DNA of 64,000 bases from an uncultured Microbacterium sp. (lineage in GTDB: Bacteria; Actinomycetota; Actinomycetes; Actinomycetales; Microbacteriaceae): NCBI RefSeq assembly GCF_937927635.1, contig NZ_CALBRW010000012.1, positions 1-64,000 of the forward strand, written 5' to 3'. The translations under genes and the position numbers were made by a program. Each line of letters opens with the position of its first letter. Within the stretch, counting starts at the first letter, position 1. Positions 43,863 through 52,768 of this stretch are shown one piece after another. The notes under the pieces were generated by a model that saw only the letters and a program-made list of their open reading frames with translations, was not told the origin of the DNA and did no database searches.

Positions 43863-44399
43863 GTGACCGACGAGATCACGCGGCTGCTCAATGCTGCGCC
43901 GCAACGCACTGCCGAGCGGCCAGGGAAGAGCCACGTGCGCGTCGGAATCGCCCTGATCCTCCTTTTGCTGTATGTAGGAGTCGTGCTGGCCATGACGATG
44001 TCGCCCACGCCGCTCGACCGCGGGTACGCGAGCTCGATCGACAAGGTGCTTGGCGTGCTGCATCGCAACGGCATTCCCGAGTGGTTCGGATACTCCAAGT
44101 TGGAGTTCACCGCCAACATCGCGATGTTCGTGCCCCTCGGGTTCTTGGTGGGGCTCGCCCTGCCCACGCGCGTCGCCTGGCTGGGGCTGTTCCTGCTGCC
44201 GGCGTTCTCCGGCGGGATCGAGCTGACGCAGGCCGCCATGCTCTCGCAGCGCTTCGCGACGGTCGAGGATGTGATCGCCAACAGCGTCGGAGGCTGGTGC
44301 GGCCTGCTGGCGGCCTTCATCATCCGTGCGATGGTGCACTCCAGGGATGAGAAGGTGATCGCACAGGCGGAGTGGGATCTTCGGCACCGGAGGCGGTGA
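43863..44399 (+). CDS. VanZ-family membrane protein
   Basis: A 178-residue VanZ-like protein with four hydrophobic segments (VGIALILLLLYVGVVLAMTM, ANIAMFVPLGFLVGLAL and others). It carries the family signature NIAMFVPLGF...ELTQ...R.ATVEDVIANSVGGWCG. VanZ homologues occur in glycopeptide-resistance and polysaccharide loci, and their activity is not settled. The GTG start is preceded by AGGGGAAA. TAGCAT at 43827-43832 is a possible -10. Confidence 0.85.
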   Translation: MTDEITRLLNAAPQRTAERPGKSHVRVGIALILLLLYVGVVLAMTMSPTPLDRGYASSIDKVLGVLHRNGIPEWFGYSKLEFTANIAMFVPLGFLVGLALPTRVAWLGLFLLPAFSGGIELTQAAMLSQRFATVEDVIANSVGGWCGLLAAFIIRAMVHSRDEKVIAQAEWDLRHRRR

Positions 44400-44467
44400 C
44401 GCGTTGCTGTGTCCGACCACTCGCGAAGGCGGAGGGAGACTGTATCTCGCAAGATAGGTTTGGAGCG

Positions 44468-45805
44468 ATGGTCGACGAGAAAGCAGCACCTCACAAGAAG
44501 TCAGTTCCACGGCGAACGCTTCTCACTTCTGCCTTGTCAGGGGCGGTGGTCCTCGGGGCTGCCGCGGGGGCAGGTGTGACGGCCGCAGTCGCGGGAACGC
44601 CAGGTCCGGGGCATACTCCGACTCCGACTCCCACGCCCTCGGTGAAACCGACGGGCCCTGACGCCACGACCGGCTGGTACCACGTATCGACATACGGAGC
44701 GGTCGCTGACTCCGACGGCAGATCGGGAACGGACAACCTTATTGCCTTCAATGCGGCCGTGGACGCGCTGGTGCGCGACGGGGGTCAGGGCACCATCTAC
44801 ATCGACAAGCCGGGTGGATACCATCTCAGCGACACATGGGTCATTGACGCCGAGGACGTCGAGGTCATATGCCACGTCGGTGCTGTTCTCTACGTGACGA
44901 ATGAGACCACCGTCGGAGCGGCGGTGGCATTCATCGGACACGGCGTGCTCGAACCGAACGAGGCTGTCTCTCCGCAGCGAGAACGAGCGATGTGGCGTGG
45001 TGGTCGTATCGTGACAACGCATTCAGGAGACGAGAATGCCCTCGGATTCGTTCGGTTCAAGAATGTCTATGCTGCGGATATCTCCCTCTCGGCGGTCTGG
45101 AAAGGCATCAGCGCGCAGTTCGGAGTCGAGAACATCGTGTGGGAACGCATCGTCGTCGAGCACTCGGACGGCTGGGGCGCGACTGTCGAGTCGGACTGCA
45201 AGCGGGTCGTATTGCGCGACATGGACCTGAGAGACGTTGGCGTGGGTGTGGCGTTCTGGGGCACGAAGGACACGGATTTCCTGAATGAGGATGTGCTCAT
45301 CGATAACGTGTCGATCGTCACCACAGGGAAGGAGGCGCTGACAGCCTCGGCGATCTCTCGCCTCTCCATTCGCAAGACAGTGGCGAGTGGCCGACTCGTC
45401 CTGAACGGCGCGATCGCCGATTTCTCACTTTCCGGGGACAGTTCATTCACCGGCATCGCGTATTCGACAGGGGTCGGTTCGGCGAAGCCGCTCGCCGTGC
45501 CGATCAGCCTGTTGGCGGGATGGAAGCCACTCGGGAAGCCGTACGTGCAGCCGACGGTGCGCAGGACTTCCGACGGATTTGGCGTGCTCGATCTTGCCGC
45601 ATCTGGCCCGGCGGTCGGCTCGGGTACGACGATTGCGCAGTTGCCAAGCGGGTATCTCCCGGAGGGGCAGACCTCATTGACGGCCACAACGCCGGGACAG
45701 GCAATCGTGACGCCGATCACGATTCTGCCGACAGGGGCGATCACCGTTTCGAGCGCTGTCACCGCGCGTTCGATTCACCTGGTCGGTACGTACGCACTCG
45801 CTTAG
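44468..45805 (+). CDS. Tat-exported beta-helix (pectate-lyase-like) protein
   Basis: About 445 residues. The N-terminus KKSVPRRTLLTSALSGAVVL looks like a twin-arginine signal, followed by a Thr/Pro linker. The mature part begins with the GH28/pectate-lyase-type phrase VSTYGAVADSDGRSGTDN and continues as a single-stranded beta-helix (FKNVYAADISLSAVWKG). It may degrade or trim a surface polysaccharide, but no catalytic residues are certain. The ATG at 44468 has GGAG just upstream and TAGGTT at 44455 as a possible -10. Its end overlaps the convergent acyltransferase by four bases. Confidence 0.7.
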   Translation: MVDEKAAPHKKSVPRRTLLTSALSGAVVLGAAAGAGVTAAVAGTPGPGHTPTPTPTPSVKPTGPDATTGWYHVSTYGAVADSDGRSGTDNLIAFNAAVDALVRDGGQGTIYIDKPGGYHLSDTWVIDAEDVEVICHVGAVLYVTNETTVGAAVAFIGHGVLEPNEAVSPQRERAMWRGGRIVTTHSGDENALGFVRFKNVYAADISLSAVWKGISAQFGVENIVWERIVVEHSDGWGATVESDCKRVVLRDMDLRDVGVGVAFWGTKDTDFLNEDVLIDNVSIVTTGKEALTASAISRLSIRKTVASGRLVLNGAIADFSLSGDSSFTGIAYSTGVGSAKPLAVPISLLAGWKPLGKPYVQPTVRRTSDGFGVLDLAASGPAVGSGTTIAQLPSGYLPEGQTSLTATTPGQAIVTPITILPTGAITVSSAVTARSIHLVGTYALA

Positions 45806-46866
45806 CGCAGCAGAGCTCGAACCCTGCGGTGATGGCGTTCGAACAGGAACCACCAGACGATGGCGATGGCGTTGCTGAGCACAAAGCCCAGGGCGAGGAA
45901 GCCGACACCTCGAAGCGTCGGAATCAGTGCCGCCATCCACACCAGGATCGGGAAGTGGATGAGGTACAGGGAGTACGAGTAGTCGGCGACGAAGACGACG
46001 GGACGATGGACCGGAACGAGAACATCCCACGACGCAGCCTTGAATGCCGCGAAGATCCCGACGGCGGTGAACGTGACGACCGGAATCGAATACACGGAGT
46101 TGTGCCGGAGCAGCACGAAGCCGAGGAGTGCCGCAGCGCTGACCACCGCGACCCCCGCCCATGCCGTCTTGGACAGCTTCGGGTCCACCCATGCGAACAG
46201 CGCGCCCACCACCCACGCCAGGATGAGTGCGTTGCCGGACAATGTCGTTCCGGCGACGGTCGCGAGTGCGAAGAGCCCGGCGCTCATCGCGAGCACTTTG
46301 TGCCGTGTGGAGCTGATCAGCACTGCCAGTAGGCAGCCGAACGCGATGTACACCCACCATTCCAACGCGACAGTCCACCAGGGTGCTGCGGTTCCCAGTG
46401 AGCGGCGTGAGATGTCTGCGCCGAGGACGCGGTCGGCAACCTGCGCCACCCAGTTATCCTGCAGCAGGAGTGCATTGCTGAGGATCGCGCCCCACCCGTC
46501 ATCGACATGCTGGACATAAGGCGTGGTCGGAGGAACGCCAAGGAACAGCCGATCACCGAGCACGACCACAGGAATCAACGGGATCAGGGGCGTGAGGATG
46601 CGTGCCGCACGATCTTTGACATAGCCGGAGAGCGTGAACGTGCCCTTTTGTATCCGACGAAGGACAGACCGCGTGATGAGGTAGCCCGACAACGCCAGGA
46701 AGACGACGACCGCCCACGACTGCACATAGAAGAAGTTCTTCTGCCCGATCAGTTCCGGGAATGAGAAGAGGGTGGCATGCCCCGCGACGACGAGGAACGC
46801 CGACACACCTCGGACGAAATCGAGGAAGAGAAGGTGCTGAGAGGGGGAACGCCGTATGGCCACCAC
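45802..46866 (-). CDS. Acyltransferase 3 family membrane protein
   Basis: A 354-residue O-acyltransferase without an SGNH tail. It starts LLFLDFVRGVSAFLVVAGHA, which supplies the conserved Arg and His, and has VVVFLALSGYLITRS, WWTVALEWWVYIAFG and about ten membrane helices. It probably acetylates a polysaccharide precursor. The start is a GTG, with a second GTG one codon on. No strong ribosome site is seen. Confidence 0.85.
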   Translation of the reverse strand: MVAIRRSPSQHLLFLDFVRGVSAFLVVAGHATLFSFPELIGQKNFFYVQSWAVVVFLALSGYLITRSVLRRIQKGTFTLSGYVKDRAARILTPLIPLIPVVVLGDRLFLGVPPTTPYVQHVDDGWGAILSNALLLQDNWVAQVADRVLGADISRRSLGTAAPWWTVALEWWVYIAFGCLLAVLISSTRHKVLAMSAGLFALATVAGTTLSGNALILAWVVGALFAWVDPKLSKTAWAGVAVVSAAALLGFVLLRHNSVYSIPVVTFTAVGIFAAFKAASWDVLVPVHRPVVFVADYSYSLYLIHFPILVWMAALIPTLRGVGFLALGFVLSNAIAIVWWFLFERHHRRVRALLR

Positions 46867-46910
46867 CTATTGATATCAGCCACCGGCAAAGACCGTCGAC
46901 CGCTGCCGTG

Positions 46911-46938
46911 TTCGACGCATCATCGGATGAGATAACCT
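46911..46938 (+). promoter_or_regulatory. Putative promoter upstream of the second flippase gene
   Basis: TTCGAC at 46911-46916 and TAACCT at 46933-46938 are 16 bp apart, reading towards the gene at 47067. The remaining bases between the two divergent genes show no other feature. Confidence 0.4.
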
Positions 46939-47066
46939 GAACCACGCATGGGCGGAGCTGGCCCACTGTCGCCGCGCGACCTCCGCCGTCCTCTTCGACC
47001 GAGTGATCATCGAAACTGGCGCGTCAAGCCGCACGGCCATTCACCAATCTCTGCGGGGCAACACCG

Positions 47067-48461
47067 ATGATGTCGTTCTTGGGGCGCGGCGGGCTCTACA
47101 CGCTCGCCACAGTCGCGCCGATCCTGGCGCTGCTGGCTGTCACGCCCGTGGTCACCACTCTGCTCGGCAAGGACTCCTACGGTGAAGTGGCCGTCGCGAT
47201 CAGCATCTATCAACTGGGTTCCGTGCTGCTCGTCTTGGGCCTGCCCAGTATGGTGACGCGGGATGCGCTCATGGAAGAGGGCGGCTTTCCCGGGGCGACG
47301 GGCTATGTGGTGATGGGGACGGCGTTGGCGACGATTCTCGCCGTAATTGCGGCGGCTGTCGCGCCCCTGTGGGTGCCTGCCGCGTTCCCTGGCGTCGAGC
47401 CGATGGTTGTAGTGTTCGGTCTCATCGCGGGCGCCGGCCTCGGTATCGTCACCCTCTCGCAGGCGGTGCTGCGGGCCGCGGAGCGGGTGTGGATGTTCGT
47501 CGCGATCGCAACATTCGCGGCGCTCCTGCCACCGGCGATCGGTCTGGCGTTGATCTTCTTCCTCTCGCCATCACCGCTGTTCTATGCTGCGGGTCTCGCA
47601 GGTGGTTATCTGGTCGTCGCGGCGGCGGCATTCCTCATCGCAATTCGCCACGCAGCCCCGGCACTCGACATCGCGAAGACGTGGAAGGCGATCCTGGTCG
47701 GATTGCCCACGGTGCCTCACAGCCTCGCCGTGCCGGCACTGCTGTCAGTCACGATGTCGGTCGTGATTCATACGCAGGGCGTGGCGCTCGCTGGCCAGCT
47801 TCAGGTGGCGGTGATGCTCGGGACCGCCGGCGTAACGGTTCTTAACGCGGTCAATAACGCCTGGGCGCCGATGATCTTCAACGCCACACTTGAAGAGCGT
47901 CCGCGCACGCTCGAGAGCTCCACCTTCTTCGTCTCGATGTTCGGTGTCGTGCTCATCGCCGGGTTCGCAGTCGTCGCCCGGTTCCTGGTCCCTTTTATCG
48001 GTCGTGGCGTCGTGACGGACTCGTTGCCGACGCAGGCCGCGATGGTGATCGCCGCCGCGGCGGCATTCCACGTCCTGTACCTCGCGAACATTCATCTGAC
48101 ATTCGTGAGTAAGAGGACAGCACCCCTGGCGGTGCTCACGCCGCTCTCCGCAGTCATGGCGATCATCGTCGGATATCTCATGTCCGAGATTCTTGAGGAG
48201 CCGATCATCGGGTTCGCGATGGTATGGCCGGTCTTCTACCTGTGGCAGGCAGTATTCAGCTACCTGATGGCGCGCTTCGGTCCTTTCTCGCCTGTGCGAA
48301 TCCGGTGGTCCCTGCCTGTGCTGGCGCTTGGTTTCGCAATCGCAGTGCAGGGGGCTTGGCTGACGCCTCAACCGCTGCTGAGCGCACTGGCCTCGGCGAT
48401 TGCAGCGGTAGCTATTGTCGCGGTGTTCCTGGCGCGCAGACGTACGCAGCTGCGCGAATGA
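47067..48461 (+). CDS. Second Wzx-type polysaccharide flippase
   Basis: A 464-residue membrane protein with about 14 hydrophobic segments. It has the MOP/Wzx start GRGGLYTLATVAPILALLAV and the phrase LLGKDSYGEVAVAISIYQLG. It probably exports the lipid-linked repeat unit of the second polysaccharide, perhaps the one carrying legionaminic acid. Two adjacent ATG codons at 47067 and 47070 could start it, and no clear Shine-Dalgarno is visible. Confidence 0.8.
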   Translation: MMSFLGRGGLYTLATVAPILALLAVTPVVTTLLGKDSYGEVAVAISIYQLGSVLLVLGLPSMVTRDALMEEGGFPGATGYVVMGTALATILAVIAAAVAPLWVPAAFPGVEPMVVVFGLIAGAGLGIVTLSQAVLRAAERVWMFVAIATFAALLPPAIGLALIFFLSPSPLFYAAGLAGGYLVVAAAAFLIAIRHAAPALDIAKTWKAILVGLPTVPHSLAVPALLSVTMSVVIHTQGVALAGQLQVAVMLGTAGVTVLNAVNNAWAPMIFNATLEERPRTLESSTFFVSMFGVVLIAGFAVVARFLVPFIGRGVVTDSLPTQAAMVIAAAAAFHVLYLANIHLTFVSKRTAPLAVLTPLSAVMAIIVGYLMSEILEEPIIGFAMVWPVFYLWQAVFSYLMARFGPFSPVRIRWSLPVLALGFAIAVQGAWLTPQPLLSALASAIAAVAIVAVFLARRRTQLRE

Positions 48462-48542
48462 CTTGATCTCATGACGGACGGCATGCGTTGATGCGCAACG
48501 GTCGTGCTGATGAGGCAGGCTACAAGCAGTGGTGCGTTGGAG

Positions 48543-50075
48543 TCAGCCAGCACCTTGGCGTCGTCGCAAGCGCTTGCGTGTGAATGCGTAGCCCAGGTCA
48601 ATGACGGCCAAGATGAGCGTTGCGATCATGAGGGGCTTGTAAAGGTCACTCACGTCCCCAACAAGGAACGCATTTGTCATCTGACGGAACAAGTTCAGCG
48701 CGAGGAGAATCGTGATCGGGCGGAGGCGCGCGACACCCCACAACAGGTAGGTGAGAACTGCGCCGGTCAATGCTCCAGCAAGGACGAAATACGGGATCGC
48801 CCACCCGTATCCGAGCACCCAAACAGGGAGCGGGAATCCGACGTTTGCGAATCGGACTCCCTGTGCGATCATCCGGTCAACAAAGTCGTCCGGGGCAACC
48901 AGGTACATCATCTGCTGGATTCCGGTCAGTCCCCCCGCACCTGGTGCAGGGAAGAGCGCTGAGATCGGCCCATTTGCGGCGCCAGCCTGAAGCGCGCGGT
49001 CCATCCCAAACCAGACATGGCCGTGGAGAGCCAAGGCGCGGTCGGCCAGCTTCGCCCACACTGTCTGGATGTTGTAACCGTAGAAAACGATGTAGCCGCC
49101 TGCTGCGAGCCCGAGCAGGATAACGCCGACCCCGGAGCAGAGGGCAAGAAGCCGGAGTGGCCTCACTGGCGCATCCCGATGGTAGATCGACGCTGCGTAC
49201 CATGCCGTGACGCTGAGGACGAAAATCGAGAACAGTCCGGTGAACTTCTCAGAGAAGAGCACGAGAACGACCGCGCTCGAGCCCAAGAGCCCGATAGTCC
49301 ACCAACGCGAAGTTCTGGTCGGGCGCACCGCGACTATGCACACGGTCAGGAAAGAGAGGATCGCAAGGAGGAATGGGTAGCGATTGAATATGTCTGGCAG
49401 GGTTGCCCAGTACTCGAAACGGTCTTCTCTCCGCAGGAGCGGTGAACCGTGTACGAGAAGCAGGCCGACGCCGCCGACGATGGCCGCTGCGTGGAGCGCA
49501 TATGTGATCTTCGTGAATGTTTCGATTCGAAGATCAGCGGCTGTTCGCTGAAGACGCTTCGCGCCGGTGCGCAAGGCGATGTAGATAATCAGGAAATATA
49601 TTAAGCAGTAGAAGGCCAGGCGTGTGGTTGCACCTGACGGAAATCCGGATACGCCTTGTTCTGAGATACGGTTCCCGAGTTCGATATAGAAATCCGATGT
49701 GACCATTGGTGCGAGAGTCGCAAACAGGGAGAAACCAAGGAAGAATACCAATGGGTCGCAGATGAGCCAGGCAATGAGCGAATAGGCGACGAGTATGAGG
49801 GCAACAAGTGCGTGAAACCAGGTGTATCCCGCAACGGCGCCAGCCAGCCAGTCGAGGCAGACTACCGACAGCGCAGCGGTGATGTGAAGCGCGGCGGTAG
49901 GAACCTGAATGCCCGCCAGCAACTTCCCCCCAGCGAGGGTGACAGTCGCTGGATGGCCAGGACTCGTCGCGCGGGTGAGTGTCACACGCCGCGTGAGTTG
50001 AAGTCGAGTCTTGCGCTCTGGGGCCGTGGCGCGATCAGCCAACTTCTCACCGGCGGGCTGATGTTCGTTCTCCAC
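48543..50075 (-). CDS. Wzy-like polysaccharide polymerase (DUF6418-like)
   Basis: A 510-residue protein with about 11-12 membrane helices and a long periplasmic-type loop. Conserved-looking phrases are RLAFYCLIYFLIIYIALRTG, FEYWATLPDIFNRYPFLLAI and the block beginning APGAGGLTGIQQMMYLV. These resemble O-antigen polymerases of the DUF6418 type. Base composition is visibly lower in GC than its neighbours (AGGAAATATATTAAGC near 49590), which hints at acquisition from elsewhere. The GTG start is weakly supported. Confidence 0.65.
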   Translation of the reverse strand: MENEHQPAGEKLADRATAPERKTRLQLTRRVTLTRATSPGHPATVTLAGGKLLAGIQVPTAALHITAALSVVCLDWLAGAVAGYTWFHALVALILVAYSLIAWLICDPLVFFLGFSLFATLAPMVTSDFYIELGNRISEQGVSGFPSGATTRLAFYCLIYFLIIYIALRTGAKRLQRTAADLRIETFTKITYALHAAAIVGGVGLLLVHGSPLLRREDRFEYWATLPDIFNRYPFLLAILSFLTVCIVAVRPTRTSRWWTIGLLGSSAVVLVLFSEKFTGLFSIFVLSVTAWYAASIYHRDAPVRPLRLLALCSGVGVILLGLAAGGYIVFYGYNIQTVWAKLADRALALHGHVWFGMDRALQAGAANGPISALFPAPGAGGLTGIQQMMYLVAPDDFVDRMIAQGVRFANVGFPLPVWVLGYGWAIPYFVLAGALTGAVLTYLLWGVARLRPITILLALNLFRQMTNAFLVGDVSDLYKPLMIATLILAVIDLGYAFTRKRLRRRQGAG

Positions 50076-50142
50076 AGGATGAGTATATGGGCTTCGCGCG
50101 GCGATGCTCAGTGATGCGGAGGCGACGGATCACGCCGCCAAG

Positions 50143-50148
50143 TAGGGT
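50143..50148 (+). promoter_or_regulatory. -10 element TAGGGT, leaderless promoter
   Basis: TAGGGT ends six bases before the ATG at 50155, with no Shine-Dalgarno between, supporting that ATG over the TTG at 50149. Confidence 0.4.
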
Positions 50149-50154
50149 TTGAGT

Positions 50155-51279
50155 ATGGATGGGATGTACGACCAACGCGGTCAGAGCTCGGTTTCCGCGG
50201 GGGCGGTGTGGGTCAGCGCCGAGATTCGGGAGGAGATCTCTGAGATTCTGTTGATGATCGCCCGATCGGAACGCCGGTGGTCTCAGTTGCGGATCGATGC
50301 CCCGGCGATGGTCCTGGCGGGGATGTCGATCCCCGATCAGGTGAACGGCATCCCTGTCCGGGTGTTCCCGTACAGCCATCGGGTGGGGATCAACGTGGTG
50401 GGGAAGCTCGCGGGTTTATTGTCATTCTTCTGGAGGCTGGCTCGCTTTCGCTCGGAATTGCTGATCTCAGGGTTCAGCATGATGAAACACCGAGTTGTAA
50501 GCGGAATTCTCAAGATTCCCCACGTCGCCTACATCCGGGGCGTCGCTTTCGACCCCGCGGTCTCTGTGGGAATCTCGGACAAACTTCGTTTCGGGGCGTT
50601 TCGGAAGCTGATTCCCTCTCGTGTCGTCGCCACATATTCCGCTGACGCTGTGGTCACGGTCGGAGAGGTCAACAGGCAATTTCTCGTCGGACGGGGCATT
50701 CCGGCTGACGCCGTATACGTTTCCGGCCCCGTCTGGTTGGAAGGAGCGCAGCACGACGCACCCTCGCCTGAGAGGTCGCCTCGCGCGTACTTCATCACGG
50801 GCGCGTGGGAGGCACATGGGATGCTCGAGGAGCACGAGGCGCAACTTGCACTCACGCGTCGGCTTGCGTCGGAGTGGCATGGCTCACAGCGGTTCGCGCT
50901 GCGCGTGCACCCACGCGACCACCACGACTATGAGGCAGACCCGGCTTTCGCCGGGACTTACATCGATAGGACGCTGCCGTCTGATTTTCTGGCGGGCCTC
51001 AGCGACGATGACGTTCTGATCGCGCCCCTCTCCACGCTCGCATTCGAGGCGATCTTCCTGGGCCACGGAGTCGTGTTCTACGCGGATGAGAAGGCCACGA
51101 AGGCCTACTTCCATGTCTACGAGAAGCTGGCGATCCAACCTGCGACTGCGGATGATCTTGTGGCGGGTGACTATGCCGTGACGCAGTCCTTGGCCGTGGA
51201 GGTGCTGTCGCCTATCGACGAAACCGCCTTCCCCGCAGCTGTGATGGGCGCGGAGAAGGCGGTTGTCGAGGCTGGGTGA
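50155..51279 (+). CDS. Capsule-type GT-B glycosyltransferase, candidate nonulosonate transferase
   Basis: About 374 residues without a confident family match. Features suggest a GT-B fold related to polysialyl- or capsule transferases: an N-terminal domain with MIARSERRWSQLRIDAPAMV, a middle VVTVGEVNRQFLVGRGIPAD, HPRD near residue 255 and the terminal APLSTLAFEAIFLGHGVVFY resembling the donor-site region of CDP-glycerol and sialyl transferases. It sits six bases from the convergent legionaminic-acid operon, which makes a legionaminyltransferase role attractive but unproven. Confidence 0.5.
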   Translation: MDGMYDQRGQSSVSAGAVWVSAEIREEISEILLMIARSERRWSQLRIDAPAMVLAGMSIPDQVNGIPVRVFPYSHRVGINVVGKLAGLLSFFWRLARFRSELLISGFSMMKHRVVSGILKIPHVAYIRGVAFDPAVSVGISDKLRFGAFRKLIPSRVVATYSADAVVTVGEVNRQFLVGRGIPADAVYVSGPVWLEGAQHDAPSPERSPRAYFITGAWEAHGMLEEHEAQLALTRRLASEWHGSQRFALRVHPRDHHDYEADPAFAGTYIDRTLPSDFLAGLSDDDVLIAPLSTLAFEAIFLGHGVVFYADEKATKAYFHVYEKLAIQPATADDLVAGDYAVTQSLAVEVLSPIDETAFPAAVMGAEKAVVEAG

Positions 51280-51285
51280 GGCGGT

Positions 51286-52065
51286 TCACCAGACGCTCAG
51301 GCCACCGTCGACCATGATGTTCTGGCCCGAAATGTACGTCGCGTGCGACGACGCCAGGAATGCGACTGCATCAGCGATCTCGTTCGGCTGAGCCATTCGG
51401 CCCATCGGCACGCGGGCGGAGTAGCGTTCGACGAATGTGTCGTTCTGCCCGCTGAAGACACCTCCCGGGGTGACAGCGTTGACGCGGACGCCGTTCGCAC
51501 CCCAATAGGCGGACAGGTACTTCGTGAGGCCCCAGAGGGCTGCCTTCGATGCGCTGTAGATCGCCGGAGTGTTGATCGGGCGGCCGAGGTACTCAGAGCC
51601 TTCGTAGATCCGCTGGTCGGGGGCGACGATGCCGTAGATCGACAGGATGTTGATGATCGTGCCGGCGCCCCGGTCGGCCATCGGCTTGCCGAAGACCTGT
51701 GCGCAGGTCATCGCACTGGTGACGTTCAGCCGCATGACTTCGTTCCAGTCGTCGAGTGGGAACGCCTCGAATGGGTCGAAGAAGTTGTCCGTCTTCCCCG
51801 CCGCGGCATTGATAAGCACCTCGACCGTTCCGAGTTCCTTCTCGACGTCGAGCCTGATCTCTTCCATCCGCGCGCGATCAGTCACATCGGCGACGTATCC
51901 GCGCACGTTCGAGGGGTGACCCAGCCGCTCCATCAAGGTGTCCAGAAGTGCCTGACCGCGATCGACGACGGCCAGAGGGTGGCCCTCCTCCACAAGACGC
52001 TCAGACATCACTGAGCCGAGGATGCCTGCACCCCCGGTGAGGACTACGACGGATGTCTCGGTCAT
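51286..52065 (-). CDS. Short-chain dehydrogenase, PtmA-like
   Basis: A 259-residue classical SDR: NAD(P) motif TGGAGILGS near residue 10, INAAAG, catalytic Ser in NILSIYG, and Tyr-Lys in YSASKAALWG. The tail is SGQNIMVDGGLSVW. Similar SDRs (PtmA) accompany legionaminic-acid genes in Campylobacter. The frame is open further upstream, but the ATG at 52065 overlaps the legF stop (ATGA) and fits the family N-terminus. It is the last gene of a three-gene minus-strand operon. Confidence 0.85.
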   Translation of the reverse strand: MTETSVVVLTGGAGILGSVMSERLVEEGHPLAVVDRGQALLDTLMERLGHPSNVRGYVADVTDRARMEEIRLDVEKELGTVEVLINAAAGKTDNFFDPFEAFPLDDWNEVMRLNVTSAMTCAQVFGKPMADRGAGTIINILSIYGIVAPDQRIYEGSEYLGRPINTPAIYSASKAALWGLTKYLSAYWGANGVRVNAVTPGGVFSGQNDTFVERYSARVPMGRMAQPNEIADAVAFLASSHATYISGQNIMVDGGLSVW

Positions 52066-52766
52066 GCTCGTTCTCCATTCTTGTCCGCGTTCGCGCGCAT
52101 GATCATCTCGACGAGCTTCCAGTCGAGCTCGTCGTCGATATCGATCGAACGCTCGCGGGGCATCTCGTGCAGTCGAACTCGTCCCGACCAGAGCCCCAGC
52201 GAGAGCGTGGATCTCCACCAGCAGTAGATCGACGCATTCATCGAATACACCTGAGGTGCGGACTGACGTCCCACCACCGCGCTCGCGGGAGGCTTCACCA
52301 GCCCGTATAGCCCGTTGCCTTTGTCTTCGACCATGTTGAAGTAGGGGTTCTTGTCGGCCAGGTAACCCGTGATCACGACGTCAGTCTGACGGTCGAGAAG
52401 CGCGATGGCGCTCTCGATGTCGTCCACTGTCCTCAATGGCGAGGTGGCGTCGATGTCGATGACTCGGTCGACGGAGATTCCGGAGGCTTCGACCGACTCG
52501 ACGAGCTGCTCGATCACGGGGACCTTCGGCACGGAGTCGCCGGAGAGCTCGCTGGGGCGGAACCCCAGGAACTTCGCGCCGGCCTGGGTCGCGGCTGTCG
52601 CGATGTCCTCGGAATCCGTCGATACGAAGACCTCGTCGATCGACGGTGCGCTGAGCGCCTGCTCGATCGTGTAGGAGATAAGTGGGCGCCCGAGCATTGG
52701 GCGGAAGTTCTTTCCCGGTACGCCCTTGGATCCGCCGCGGGCGCAGATCGTTGCGATAGTACTCAT
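52062..52766 (-). CDS. legF: CMP-legionaminic/sialic acid synthetase-like cytidylyltransferase
   Basis: A 234-residue member of the NeuA/LegF/PtmB family that activates a nonulosonic acid with CTP. It has TICARGGSKGVPGKNFRPM, ISYTIEQA, VSTDSEDIA, IDATSPLRTVDDIESAI and the terminal SIDIDDELDWKLVE with metal-binding aspartates. The TTG at 52772 is possible, but the ATG at 52766 with GGGG upstream fits the family start. It lies two bases after the oxidoreductase stop. The substrate is inferred from the neighbouring LegB, LegC, LegG and LegI. Confidence 0.88.
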   Translation of the reverse strand: MSTIATICARGGSKGVPGKNFRPMLGRPLISYTIEQALSAPSIDEVFVSTDSEDIATAATQAGAKFLGFRPSELSGDSVPKVPVIEQLVESVEASGISVDRVIDIDATSPLRTVDDIESAIALLDRQTDVVITGYLADKNPYFNMVEDKGNGLYGLVKPPASAVVGRQSAPQVYSMNASIYCWWRSTLSLGLWSGRVRLHEMPRERSIDIDDELDWKLVEMIMRANADKNGERA

Positions 52767-52768
52767 TG

